NCBI RefSeq assembly: GCF_029632765.1
Contig: NZ_CP121247.1
Span: forward strand, 682,001 to 746,000
Length of the DNA: 64,000 nucleotides
Source: Arcanobacterium wilhelmae
GTDB taxonomy: Bacteria; Actinomycetota; Actinomycetes; Actinomycetales; Actinomycetaceae
Direction of reading: 5' to 3'
A program made the translations under genes and the position numbers. Below, in pieces: positions 16,080 through 25,021 of the stretch. Positions within the stretch are counted from its first letter, which is position 1, and every line of letters begins with the position of its first letter. Below the pieces are notes generated by a model. That model was given only the letters and a program-made list of their open reading frames with translations. It had not been told where the DNA came from and searched no databases.

Positions 16080-17211
16080 CCACGCACTCCTAAGCGCATC
16101 GAGCGCTCATCGGTGGTTGGAGTGCCCGCCGTCGGTTCTCGCCAGCCTCGAGGTCGCGGACACATCGTCGGCGGCCGCGGAGCAGGGGACAGCGGCTCAC
16201 GAGCTGGCCGAGTTCAAACTCAGGCGCGCTCTCCATCTCAACCCTACTGTCCGTCCGGTCTCGGATTGGCACGACGCCGAGATGGAGACCCACACGGATG
16301 ACTACGTCGCCTACATCCAACAGGTTCTAGCTTCGGTCAAGGAATCGACTCCGGATCCGTTGGTGTGTGTCGAGCAGCGCCTGGACTTCTCCCACGTCGT
16401 CCCAGATGGTTTCGGTACCGGTGACTGCGTGATCGTTGCTGACGGGATCATCCATGTCATCGACCTCAAGTACGGGGCCGGTGTCCTGGTTGAGGCTGAG
16501 GAGAACCCACAGCTCAAGCTCTACGCTCTGGGCGCACTCCACGCGTTCGAGGCCTTGTATGAGCCAGGCGAGGTGGTGGTGCATATCTTCCAGCCACGAA
16601 GGGACAACGTCACCTCCTGGACCACCACCGCCACCGAGCTCACCACGTGGGCTGAGACCGAGGTGGCACCAAAAGCTGAACTCGCCGTGGCGGGCGAGGG
16701 CGAGTTTTGTCCCGGGGCGTGGTGTCAGTTTTGCAAGATCGCATCAACCTGCAGGGCCAGAGCACAAGCCAACCTTGACCTGGCCAGGTTCGAATTCGCC
16801 CCACCAGCAGAGCTCACGGATGCCGAGATTGCCGAGGTGTTGGCTCAGCTGCCACAGCTGACGAAGTGGGCGGCTGATGTGGAGGCGTATGCGACGTCGC
16901 TTGCGGTCAACCAGGGCAAGACCTGGGGCGGGTTCAAGCTCGTCGCCGGCCGCTCGATGCGCAAATACGCCAACGAATCCAAGGTGGTTGAGGCGCTCGA
17001 AGCAGCCGGTTGTACGGACGTGTTCGACCAGAAACTGCGCACCATCACCACGCTCGAAAAGCAACTGGGCAAGAAACGGTTCGCCGAGATCCTGGCAGGC
17101 CTCGTGGTCAAACCAGCGGGCAAACCATCCCTCGTGCCCCTCTCCGATAAACGCCCCGCCCTCGAGATTCGGGATGCGGGTAGTGAATTCACGTTAATAA
17201 CCGATAACTAA
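16066..17211 (+). CDS. DUF2800 family protein, Cas4/RecB-like nuclease fold
   Basis: 381 residues. It starts with LLSASSAHRWLECPPS, then GTAAHELAEFKLR, and a nuclease-like core GTGDCVIVADG...HVIDLKYG with Asp and Lys as expected for a PD-(D/E)xK enzyme. Four Cys in CPGAWCQFCKIASTC suggest an iron-sulfur cluster as in Cas4/AddB relatives. DUF2800 proteins occur in phage replication modules directly before DUF2815, as here. Probable role: recombination or end-processing nuclease. Confidence 0.88.
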   Translation: MPPNDHALLSASSAHRWLECPPSVLASLEVADTSSAAAEQGTAAHELAEFKLRRALHLNPTVRPVSDWHDAEMETHTDDYVAYIQQVLASVKESTPDPLVCVEQRLDFSHVVPDGFGTGDCVIVADGIIHVIDLKYGAGVLVEAEENPQLKLYALGALHAFEALYEPGEVVVHIFQPRRDNVTSWTTTATELTTWAETEVAPKAELAVAGEGEFCPGAWCQFCKIASTCRARAQANLDLARFEFAPPAELTDAEIAEVLAQLPQLTKWAADVEAYATSLAVNQGKTWGGFKLVAGRSMRKYANESKVVEALEAAGCTDVFDQKLRTITTLEKQLGKKRFAEILAGLVVKPAGKPSLVPLSDKRPALEIRDAGSEFTLITDN

Positions 17212-17227
17212 GAGAAAGAAGACACTC

Positions 17228-17776
17228 ATGTCCAACACTGAGACCCGTGTGGTCACCAATGAGGTCCGCCTGTCGTATGCCAACATTTTCGAGGCGAAGT
17301 CCATCAACGGCTCCAAGCCCAAGTACTCAGTCTCCTTGATTATCCCCAAGTCCGACACGGCCACGATCGCCAAGATCGAGAAAGCCATCGACGCCGCCAT
17401 CGATCAAGGCGTGGCGAAGTTTGGTGGGAAGAAGCCCAACAAGGCTGCCCTCAAGCTCCCGCTGCGTGACGGCGATATCGACAAGGACGACCCAGCCTAC
17501 GCTGATGCGTTCTTCGTCAACGCCAACTCCACCACGCCACCCCAGGTCGTCGACCAGGCGTTGAACCCGATCCTGGACGCCAACGAGGTCTACTCCGGTT
17601 GCTATGGGCGCGTGTCGATCTCGTTCTATGCGTTCAACACGAACGGTAACCGGGGTATCGCCTGCGCGCTGGGCAACATCCAAAAGATTCGCGACGGCGA
17701 ACCACTCGGTGGCGGCCGCGTCAGTGCAGAGTCTGACTTCGCCGCCTTCACGGCCGGCGAGGACTTCCTCAACTAG
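17228..17776 (+). CDS. DUF2815 family protein, probable ssDNA-binding protein
   Basis: 182 residues: RVVTNEVRLSYANIFEAKSINGSKPKYSV at the N-terminus (described by position 4-33, shortened motifs LSYANIFEAK and KYSVSLIIPK), then a central DGDIDKDDPAY and SGCYGRVSISFYAFN. This matches the DUF2815/Gp2.5-like ssDNA-binding family. It follows DUF2800 after 16 bases, with AGAGAAAGAAG as ribosome site. Likely coats ssDNA during replication of the element. Confidence 0.88.
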   Translation: MSNTETRVVTNEVRLSYANIFEAKSINGSKPKYSVSLIIPKSDTATIAKIEKAIDAAIDQGVAKFGGKKPNKAALKLPLRDGDIDKDDPAYADAFFVNANSTTPPQVVDQALNPILDANEVYSGCYGRVSISFYAFNTNGNRGIACALGNIQKIRDGEPLGGGRVSAESDFAAFTAGEDFLN

Positions 17777-17793
17777 ACGAACGGAGAACCATC

Positions 17794-18003
17794 ATGAGCG
17801 AGTGCTACACCGCCGCTTTGTTGGCAGGAACGACTCTTTTTGTTGCTTGGGCGATCGGCTCCATCGTCGGGTCCGTGCTGGGAGCATGGCTGACCTCATG
17901 GTTTGAGAACCGTGCGATCCGCAAGGACCGTGAGCGTATCGAACAGCTCATGGCAGAGACCGAAGCGCAGCGCGAGCAGTACCGCATGCGCACCAAAGAG
18001 TAA
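17794..18003 (+). CDS. Small membrane protein with basic/coiled tail (69 aa)
   Basis: One hydrophobic segment (about residues 8-35, LLAGTTLFVAWAIGSIVGSV) is followed by a charged helix (NRAIRKDRERIEQLMAETEAQ). No known family. Fits the size and place of a lysis/holin-like or membrane-anchoring accessory gene, but nothing proves this. Preceded by AACGGAGAACC. Confidence 0.65.
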   Translation: MSECYTAALLAGTTLFVAWAIGSIVGSVLGAWLTSWFENRAIRKDRERIEQLMAETEAQREQYRMRTKE

Positions 18004-18015
18004 CTATTAGCCCGC

Positions 18016-18061
18016 GGCCGGGAGAACACCTACCACCACTAAGGTGGGTGTTGTCCCGGCC
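18016..18061 (+). promoter_or_regulatory. Long hairpin in the leader of the DNA polymerase gene
   Basis: A 19-bp stem with one mismatch and one G-U pair, eight-base loop (18035-18042). It lies 25 bases before the polymerase start, with GGAGG between the two. It could attenuate or protect the transcript. Confidence 0.55.
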
Positions 18062-18085
18062 CTTACCTCGTGTGGAGGCGTTATC

Positions 18086-20038
18086 GTGCACGAACTGGCC
18101 ATTGACATCGAGACCTTCAGTCCCGTCAACCTCACCACATCCGGGGTCTACCCCTATGCCGAACACCCTGACTTCGACATTCTCTTGTTTGGTTATTCGA
18201 TCGACCACCAACCGCCCATCGTGGTGGACCTCGCCGGTGGAGAAGAACTGTCTGCCGAGGTCGTTCATGCTCTGGTGGACCCGGATGTGGTGAAGGAAGC
18301 GCATAACGCTGCCTTCGAACGTATCTGCCTCAGCTCGTACCTGCACCGACACCACCCAGAACTCATGGCAGACCGTCGGTTTCTTGACCCTTCCCAGTGG
18401 CGCTGCACCATGGTGTGGGCCGCCTACCTCGGCCTACCGCTCGCGCTCGATGACGTCGCAAACGTCCTTGACCTTCCTGCCCGGAAAGACCCGGCAGGTA
18501 AGAAACTCATCCGACACTTTTGCACCCCCAACAACGACGGCACCCGAAACCTACCCGGCAGCAACCCAGCTGGCTGGGAGTCGTTCAAGGCGTATAACGC
18601 TCGTGACGTCGAGGTGGAGACCGCGATCCACCAGCGCCTGGCAAAGCACCCCATGCCACAATCCGAGTGGGACACCTATGCGCTCGATCAGCGCATCAAC
18701 GACCGAGGCATCCTCCTCGACCACACCCTCGTTGAGCGTGCTGTCGCTATCGACGACGCCTCGCGTGCCGCGCTGCTTGCTCGAGCAGTCGAGCTCACCG
18801 GACTCGAGAATCCGAATAGCCCCACCCAGCTCAAGACCTGGCTCGAAGCCCACGACTGCCCAATGGATTCATTGGCGAAAACTGCGGTCGAGACCGCCCT
18901 CGAGACGGCAGACGGTGTGGTCCGCCAGGTCCTCGAACTACGCGGAGAACTCTCCAAATCAAGCGTCAAAAAGTACCAGGCGATGCAGGTATTCCGTGAC
19001 GGTGATGGGCGGGCGCGCGGGCTCATCCAGTTCTATGGCGCAGGCAGGACAGGACGGTTTGCAGGACGCCTCATCCAAGTCCAAAACCTACCCCGCAACT
19101 ACCTGTCCGATCTCGATACTGCCCGTGACCTCGTCAGAGCCGGTAACCGCGAGGCGGTCGAATTGCTCTACCCGTCGGTTGCCGACACGCTCTCCCAGCT
19201 CATCCGCACAGCCTTCATCCCGTCGCCCGGCCACTCATTTGTGGTCGCGGATTTCTCTGCGATCGAAGCACGCGTGATCGCCTGGCTCGCCAGCGAAACC
19301 CACACCCTGACCGCATTCGAGGAAGGCAAAGACCTCTACTGCGAGACCGCATCACGCATGTTCGGCGTCCCCGTCGAAAAACACGGCACCAACTCTGGGC
19401 TGCGGCAGAAAGGCAAGATCGCAGTATTGGCTTGCGGATACGGTGGCTCGGTTGGTGCTCTGACTGCGATGGGAGCCTTGAACATGGGGCTGAGTGAAGA
19501 TGAGCTCAAACCCATCGTGGATGCATGGAGGGCCGCCAACTCCAACATCGTCCAGCTCTGGGCCGATGTTGAGCATGCGGCGATCACAGCGATCACCACC
19601 AGAAGGGCTGTGCGCCTCCGCAACCTACGCTTCATTTACCAGGCCGGGATGCTGTTCATCGAACTCCCATCAGGCAGGAGGCTCTCGTATGTGAAGCCTG
19701 GGCTGGGGGAGAACCGGTTCGGTGGCCAATCCATCACCTACTGGGGACTCGGGGCCAACCGGAAATGGGTCCAGCTCGAGACCTATGGTGGGAAGCTGAC
19801 CGAGAATATCGTCCAAGCAATCGCACGCGACCTGCTCACACACTCCCTGCACCTGCTCGAGACTGCTGGACACACGATCGTCATGCATGTCCACGACGAA
19901 GTTGTTATCGACCACCCCGAGACAAGCCCACACACCGTCGAGACCATCTGTGACCTCATGGCCACCACCCCCGCATGGGCGGCCGGGCTACCACTGGACG
20001 CAGACGGATACGAGTGCGCCTACTACCGCAAAGACTGA
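18086..20038 (+). CDS. Family A (PolI-type) DNA polymerase of a phage-like element
   Basis: 650 residues from GTG 18086 (GGAGG at 18073). A 3'-5' exonuclease domain comes first: LAIDIETFS supplies Asp/Glu, HNAAFE the second motif and NARDVEVE the third. Polymerase motif A VVADFSAIEARVIAWLA is near residue 386, motif B RQKGKIAVLACGYGGS near 437-455, and motif C VMHVHDEVVIDHP near 600. No 5'-3' exonuclease domain. This is the replicative polymerase of a phage/ICE-type module rather than host PolA. All catalytic carboxylates are visible. Confidence 0.93.
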   Translation: MHELAIDIETFSPVNLTTSGVYPYAEHPDFDILLFGYSIDHQPPIVVDLAGGEELSAEVVHALVDPDVVKEAHNAAFERICLSSYLHRHHPELMADRRFLDPSQWRCTMVWAAYLGLPLALDDVANVLDLPARKDPAGKKLIRHFCTPNNDGTRNLPGSNPAGWESFKAYNARDVEVETAIHQRLAKHPMPQSEWDTYALDQRINDRGILLDHTLVERAVAIDDASRAALLARAVELTGLENPNSPTQLKTWLEAHDCPMDSLAKTAVETALETADGVVRQVLELRGELSKSSVKKYQAMQVFRDGDGRARGLIQFYGAGRTGRFAGRLIQVQNLPRNYLSDLDTARDLVRAGNREAVELLYPSVADTLSQLIRTAFIPSPGHSFVVADFSAIEARVIAWLASETHTLTAFEEGKDLYCETASRMFGVPVEKHGTNSGLRQKGKIAVLACGYGGSVGALTAMGALNMGLSEDELKPIVDAWRAANSNIVQLWADVEHAAITAITTRRAVRLRNLRFIYQAGMLFIELPSGRRLSYVKPGLGENRFGGQSITYWGLGANRKWVQLETYGGKLTENIVQAIARDLLTHSLHLLETAGHTIVMHVHDEVVIDHPETSPHTVETICDLMATTPAWAAGLPLDADGYECAYYRKD

Positions 20039-20316
20039 ACACCAGCTTCGTAACGAGCGTGGGCAGCATCGGCGGTGATGGTCTCGGTTGCCACAATCTC
20101 AACGTCGTAGCCAGCGAAGGTCCGGGTGAACACCTCCATGCCGTGCCTGGTTGCTTCTACAGCGGTTTCGCCCCTGACGTAGAAGATCGCGGTGGTCGGG
20201 GTTTCACGGTCCGCATCAGGCCAGTAGTAGAGCTCATCGACCAGGTCGAAGGCTGACTCGATATCGGTGTCGGTGAGGTTGGGGTGGGCAATGAAATCAA
20301 CAATGACGTGCCACAT
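20023..20316 (-). CDS. Small uncharacterised protein convergent with the polymerase gene (97 aa)
   Basis: Begins MWHVIVDFIAHPNLTDTDIE and contains WPDADRETPTTAIFYVRG and VEATRHGMEVF; it reads like a small alpha/beta protein. It overlaps the polymerase 3' end by 16 bases on the opposite strand. The codon-position composition looks coding. The open frame continues to 20568 but that part overlaps the RNA element and the next gene. Function unknown. Confidence 0.6.
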   Translation of the reverse strand: MWHVIVDFIAHPNLTDTDIESAFDLVDELYYWPDADRETPTTAIFYVRGETAVEATRHGMEVFTRTFAGYDVEIVATETITADAAHARYEAGVQSLR

Positions 20317-20449
20317 GGCCGGTCTCTTTCTAGGACTCTCCCACACAAGGAAAGATTGCAACATTACCCCAACGACAACTGTCCCGCACGCTAATTGCCT
20401 TCCTGTGGCGCAAGCCCCGATCCCGCCCACGAAAATATCTATCGTACGT

Positions 20450-20530
20450 GGGGTTATAAACCACGGTGTCTGAAAGCCCTCCTTGTAGAGGGCTCCCACT
20501 CTCGCGCGCCTTGCGCAGGGTGCGTCACCG
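20450..20530 (+). promoter_or_regulatory. Structured leader RNA element, copy 2
   Basis: Same blocks as copy 1: GGGGTTATAAAC, ACGGTG and CTGAA, then a perfect 7-bp hairpin AGCCCTC/GAGGGCT (20475-20494). CGGTG (20464-20468) pairs with CACCG (20526-20530) to close the element. It precedes the gene at 20562 by about 30 bases. Confidence 0.65.
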
Positions 20531-20561
20531 ATCTTGGGCCTTCTGGAAAGTGGAGGCACCA

Positions 20562-21002
20562 ATGACACCGACCAGCAGTCTCGATGTTGGCTTTACGCCA
20601 CGCAATAAGGAAGGGTATGCCGACTACACGGCATTCCAAGCCTTAAAGAACGCCCAGCGGGCAGAGTTCGGATACCGGCCCCTGGTCTATATTTGCTCAC
20701 CCTACTCAGGCGACACAGTCGCAAACGTGGAGGTGGCTCGCCGGATCTGCGCCCACGCCGTCGAGGCGAAGAAGATCCCGCTGGCACCACACTTGCTTTT
20801 TCCGCAGTTCATGAACGATGAGAACCCCGATGAGCGTGAGCTTGCCATGTTTTTCAACCGTGTCCTGCTCTCACACTGCGAAGCCGTCTGGGTCTACACC
20901 CCACGAGTGTCTGCCGGGATGAGGCTTGAGATCGACTGGGCCCACGCCCTAGAGTTGCCGATCCGCTACATCGACGCGGACTTTAGCGAGGTGGTCTTGT
21001 GA
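20562..21002 (+). CDS. DUF4406/nucleoside deoxyribosyltransferase-like protein
   Basis: 146 residues. YICSPYSGDTVANVEVAR, LLFPQFMND and EAVWVYTPRVSAGMRLEIDWAHAL fit the nucleoside 2-deoxyribosyltransferase-like fold (DUF4406/DUF7768) often carried by phages. May modify nucleotide pools or be an ADP-ribose/NAD-related enzyme. ATG at 20562 follows GGAGG; its stop overlaps the next GTG start (GTGA). Confidence 0.75.
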   Translation: MTPTSSLDVGFTPRNKEGYADYTAFQALKNAQRAEFGYRPLVYICSPYSGDTVANVEVARRICAHAVEAKKIPLAPHLLFPQFMNDENPDERELAMFFNRVLLSHCEAVWVYTPRVSAGMRLEIDWAHALELPIRYIDADFSEVVL

Positions 21003-22039
21003 CTATCACCTTGTGCGCATCAGGTGTGTGTGGGGTCCAGTCCAACACCCGCTACCCACACCACCACACCATCACCACCACCGCCGAACTCGCCTCGGTC
21101 GCGGCATTCGATCATGTGGCCGCTATTTATGCCGGGGATAAGCGCGGCAATGCCACCTTCATCGAATCTGATTGTGTGGTGATGGATATCGACAACGACC
21201 ACACCAACATACCATCTGAGTGGATCACCCCCGCCCGGCTCGCTGATCTCATGGATGGCGTGGCGTTCATGACCGCAACCTCACGGAATCACAACAAACC
21301 CAAAGGCCAACTTTCCGCGCGCCCCCGCTTCCACGTGTATTTCCCCATCAGCCCGGTTCAGGATGCTGGGGTGTATGCGGGGCTGAAACAAACCCTGGCG
21401 GCCAGGTTTGATTTCTTTGACGCGAATGCGACCGATGCTGGCCGGTTCACCTACGGCAACCCCCACGCCCAGGTCGAGATCTTCAACGGTGACACCACTC
21501 TAGACGTGTGGCTCGATGAGGCAGATGACCTGGACATGTTTGCCGCGTTCGACGCCGCCACCCAGGTGATCGGTGAAGGCTCACGCAACGCCACCCTCTC
21601 GCGTTTCGCTGGCCGGGTGCTCGTGCGGTTCGGGATCACCGACTCGGCACGTGACGCCTTCGATCGGAAAGCCGCACTATGCGAACCACCCCTATCGGAG
21701 TGGGAACTGAAACGGATCTGGGCATCAGCCTGCAGGTTCGCAGCTAAGGTTCAATCCAGACCCGACTATCTCCCGCCCGAGGCTTATGAACAGCTGACCA
21801 GCCTCAAACCTGACGACTTCACCGATCTGGGGCAGGCGACCGTGCTGGCGGGGGAGTATGCGGATCGGATGTGTTTCTCAGCCGCGACGAACTGGATGGC
21901 GTATGAGAACGGGGTGTGGGAAGAAAACGAAGCCAAAGCCCAACGCCTCGTCCAAGAACTCACCAGCCGGCGGTTTCATCACCTCCCGTGGTTACCGCCA
22001 ATCCAAAGCCCGTGGAATGAGTACGCGCAGTGTTCGTGA
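20999..22039 (+). pseudogene. Phage-type primase (AEP/PriCT plus D5 N-part), 3' truncated by IS3 remnant
   Basis: The first about 325 residues belong to a primase. CVVMDIDND supplies the acidic pair of an archaeo-eukaryotic-type primase and RPRFHVYFP a following motif. A PriCT-like helical region comes next (RNATLSRFAGRVLVRFG, ELKRIWASACRFA). The start of a D5_N helicase linker is last (YADRMCFSAATNWMAYENGVW). The helicase part is missing. From about 21980 the DNA is IS3 transposase sequence read in the wrong frame until the stop at 22039. The element is therefore unable to replicate by its own primase-helicase. Confidence 0.8.
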
Positions 22040-22828
22040 TGCTGGCCTTGTGGAGCACATTCGAGACGTTCACGGCCGCAACTACGGCGTCTACGGTGTG
22101 CGGAAAATGTGGCATGCCTTGCGCCGTGGCGGAATTCAGATCGGTCGGGAACAAACCGCGAGGCTCATGCGCCTAGCTGGGGTATCGGGCAAGGGTAAGG
22201 GACGTTCCCCGATCACGACACGCAAAGCCAGAAGAGAAGATACCAGGCCAGATTTAGTCCAGCGTGAGTTTCGCGCTCCTTGCCCGAATCGGCTGTGGGT
22301 CGCGGATATCACGTATGTCCGCACCGCGACAGGCTTCGTGTATGCCGCTTTTGTGACAGACGTATTCTCGCGAAAGATCGTCGGCTGGGCGTTATCGGAT
22401 TCCATGCGCACCGAAGCGTTACCGCTACAGGCGTTGAATCAGGCGATCGTCAGCGCGAAGGAAACTGCCGGGGTGATTCATCACTCGGATCACGGGAGCC
22501 AGTACGTCAGTATTGTGTATAACGAGCGCCTGCTCGATGCAGGCATCAGTGCATCGACCGGGACGGTTGGGGATTCCTACGATAACGCGCTTGCTGAGAA
22601 TGTCAATGGCTCGTATAAGAACGAGCTCATCCATACCCGCACATGGCGTGATGTGCTCGAGGTTGAAATCGCTACCTTCGAGTGGGTGAACTGGTGGAAC
22701 CAGGCTCGTCTCCACCACACCCTCGACTACCGGCCCCCGGTCGAGGTCGAAAACGAGTACTGGCACAAGGCCAGCACATCAGAGAAAATAAAAATCAGGG
22801 CAAATGCCTAGGAACAAAACCTGGGACA
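21980..22828 (+). mobile_element. IS3-family insertion sequence, 5' truncated
   Basis: Holds the C-terminal three quarters of an OrfB transposase and the right end. The right terminus is about 22828 (CCTGGGACA, terminal-repeat-like reading TGTCCCAGGTTTTG on the minus strand). OrfA, the first about 40 residues of OrfB and the left repeat are gone. The left junction lies in the phage primase, the right junction in a 64-residue-protein gene copy, so it marks a deletion point. Confidence 0.8.
21981..22811 (+). pseudogene. IS3-family transposase OrfB fragment
   Basis: Integrase-core (rve) DDE transposase of the IS3/IS150 group. IRDVHGRNYGVYGVRKMWHA is the HTH_21 region. The catalytic triad is Asp in WVADITYV, Asp in HHSDHGSQYVS and Glu in ALAENVNGSYKNEL, all intact. 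Ends YWHKASTSEKIKIRANA, stop at 22811. It lacks a start codon of its own and OrfA, so it is unlikely to transpose. Confidence 0.85.
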
Positions 22829-23020
22829 CTTCACGAAGCTCGCATTGACGCTTATTATTCTGATGGGCAAGAGGCCAAGCGTTTGACGGAACGATCAATC
22901 GCCGGCGTTCTTAAGCAGCGGAGTTCCTCCCAGTGCGTGTCAGATTGTTGGATTGTTGTCGGCCTTGCTCTGGGATCGGTATTGGACTTGCCGCAGACGT
23001 CCAGCACTGAATGTCAATAA
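22829..23020 (+). pseudogene. Decayed copy of the 64-residue membrane protein gene
   Basis: About 180 bases closely similar to 25362-25549. RIDAYYSDGQEAKRLTERSI is identical in both. The start codon is replaced by the IS end, and a one-base deletion near 22982 shifts the C-terminus, which ends TSSTECQ instead of AQHWI. Together with the ABC-F fragments it marks a tandem duplication. Confidence 0.8.
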
Positions 23021-23117
23021 AAGAAAGAGGAACTGAGGACCAAACTTTCTTTTCGTGAGGCTTCGAGCCGCTGGTTGTGTTGAGTACCGAGCGGCCCGTC
23101 GCCTCAACCCCAATGGT

Positions 23118-24665
23118 TTAGAACGTCGCGGTTCCGTCCTTATGCAAGGTCAACACGCGCTCGATCCCGATTCGGTCGATGAAGTGCTGGTCATGGCTCA
23201 CCACCACAACAGCGCCTCGGTAACTCGCAAGCGCATTCACGAGTTGATCGACGGAATCGATATCGAGGTTATTGGTCGGTTCGTCGAGGAATACGGCCTC
23301 CGGCGGAGGGTCAGCCATCAAGAGCCGTGCAAGACACACTCGGAAACGCTCGCCTCCAGAGAGCGTGGAGACGTCGCGCTTCACAGTGTCCCCGTGCAAC
23401 CGAAAAGCAGCAAGGATCTCGTAAGTGTTGTGTTTCAACCTGCCTGGCGCCGACGTCGAAACGGCATCGAATACTGTTCCGGCCGGTAATTCGAGTTGCT
23501 GATCAACGTAACCGATTCGCGCCGTCGCTCGAGCGAGCGCTGCGCGCAGCACGGTCGTCTTCCCGACGCCGTTGTCTCCAGCGATCTGCCAGCGGTCGCC
23601 TCCTCCAACGGTCACTGCCACGTCCCCGAACGTGAGCTCGGCGAGCACCTTGGACCGAGGAACATCCGGATCGACGATCGGGATCCGGATCGATTCGTAC
23701 TCGCGCACGTCCTCTTCGGCACGCTTGAGCTGTTCGCGAGCTTCAATTACCTTTGCGGCTGCGGCCTTCACGCGGCCTGCGCGGCGTGCTTCTGCCGCCC
23801 GTTTCGCGGTAGGGTCGGAGAGTTTGGGGCCGCCTTTGACAGCCGTGAATTTTGCCTTTGCTCGTGCGGCTTCGTGAGCGGTTCGCGCACGAATTTGCTC
23901 GAGGTCTTTTCGTTCTGCGTTGAGTGCAGATTGAGTGTCGGTGACGTTGCGAAGGGTGGCTTCGCGCATCGCCTCGCGTTGTTCAACATAGTGATCCCAG
24001 TTCCCTCCATAAACCACGGCGTTTCCCTGGTGGACTTCCACAATAGTGTCTACATGGTGAAGTAGTTCAGTATCGTGGCTGGCCACAACAACCTGTCCGG
24101 ACCAATTGTTGATCGCTTCAATTAAAGTCTCACGGGATGGGCGATCCAGGTTGTTCGTGGGTTCGTCCAGCAGCGCGACGCGACGGCGTGACAGCTTCAG
24201 TCCTGCCACGCCGAGGCGGACGAGTTCGCCTCCAGAGAGTGTGCGGGCTTCGCGTGACAACACGTTGTCGAGGCTGAGGGAGGGGAGTGTTTCGGAAACG
24301 AGTGCGAGTGCTCGGGCTTCGATATCCCAGTCGTCTCCGACGTCGTCGAAATCGGTGGGGTTAACGCTCCCCGCTTCGATACGCTGAAGAGCCAGTAATG
24401 TGCGGTCGATACCGAGAATTTCTGCAACGGTTGAGTGAGGTGACGTCGCGATACGTTGTGTGAGCGTCACGGTCGGCGGTGCGCTGATCGAACCCGATTG
24501 TGGCGCTAAAGCTCCGTTGATGAGTTTGAGAATGGTGGACTTGCCTGATCCATTACGGCCGACGACGCCGATTCGGCGCTCGGTCAGGGAAAACGAAGCG
24601 TTTGCGAGAATCGGACGTTCATCAGGAGAATACGAAAAACAGACGGAAGAAAATGAAATCGACAT
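23118..24665 (-). CDS. ABC-F family ATPase (ribosomal protection/translation factor type)
   Basis: 515 residues with two ABC domains and no membrane segments. NBD1: Walker A GRNGSGKST, signature LSGGELVRLG, Walker B RVALLDEPTNNLDRP. A long charged linker follows (about residues 225-330). NBD2: GDNGVGKTT, LSGGERFRVC, AVFLDEPTNNLD. ABC-F proteins bind the ribosomal E site; several protect against macrolides, lincosamides or pleuromutilins, others tune translation. Which applies here cannot be told from sequence. A short leader ORF and hairpin precede the start. ATG at 24665 follows TTGGAG. Confidence 0.9.
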   Translation of the reverse strand: MSISFSSVCFSYSPDERPILANASFSLTERRIGVVGRNGSGKSTILKLINGALAPQSGSISAPPTVTLTQRIATSPHSTVAEILGIDRTLLALQRIEAGSVNPTDFDDVGDDWDIEARALALVSETLPSLSLDNVLSREARTLSGGELVRLGVAGLKLSRRRVALLDEPTNNLDRPSRETLIEAINNWSGQVVVASHDTELLHHVDTIVEVHQGNAVVYGGNWDHYVEQREAMREATLRNVTDTQSALNAERKDLEQIRARTAHEAARAKAKFTAVKGGPKLSDPTAKRAAEARRAGRVKAAAAKVIEAREQLKRAEEDVREYESIRIPIVDPDVPRSKVLAELTFGDVAVTVGGGDRWQIAGDNGVGKTTVLRAALARATARIGYVDQQLELPAGTVFDAVSTSAPGRLKHNTYEILAAFRLHGDTVKRDVSTLSGGERFRVCLARLLMADPPPEAVFLDEPTNNLDIDSVDQLVNALASYRGAVVVVSHDQHFIDRIGIERVLTLHKDGTATF

Positions 24666-24686
24666 AGTGCTCCAAGCATCGAAGGT

Positions 24687-24709
24687 AGCCGGAGCGGTTG
24701 CTCGCGGCT
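24687..24709 (-). promoter_or_regulatory. Hairpin between leader ORF and ABC-F start
   Basis: On the minus strand AGCCG-C-GAGC-AACC-GCTC-CGGCT forms a 9-bp stem with a single bulged C and a 4-nt loop. It lies between the leader stop (24712) and the ABC-F ribosome site (about 24675). No U-tract follows. Confidence 0.55.
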
Positions 24710-24711
24710 GT

Positions 24712-24735
24712 TCAGATACGCGGAGTGTCGTTCAT
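24712..24735 (-). CDS. Short leader peptide MNDTPRI upstream of ABC-F gene
   Basis: Seven codons plus TGA, with AAAGGA about 9 bases before its ATG. Antibiotic-inducible ABC-F and erm genes typically have such short upstream ORFs where drug-stalled ribosomes change mRNA folding. Too short to prove by coding statistics. Confidence 0.45.
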   Translation of the reverse strand: MNDTPRI

Positions 24736-25021
24736 TGGAGTGTTTAATCCTTTCGTCAGGATGCTCTCACTACATCCGTCATGAGCGTACCACGGCAGTT
24801 CGGGAAGCTGTCAACTGCCGTAATGGTAGCGGCAGGACGCGATCAAGATCTCGTCGCATTGTGGCCAAGAACCTACCGGGCGTTTGCGCAATGTTTCGAA
24901 CCACCGTGAGCAGTTTTCGTGAAGGGCCTATCTGTGAACTCCGGGGCTGTTGTTGGTTTGGTTGGAGTTGTAGCCTCGTGAGACAATCGATGAAGAACGT
25001 CGAATGATTCGAGGTGGGTCA

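Noticed and set aside
20317..20568. Longer 181-codon version of the minus-strand gene at 20023
   Set aside because: The extra 84 codons overlap the structured RNA element and the start of the next gene; MWHVIV at 20316 is a better start.
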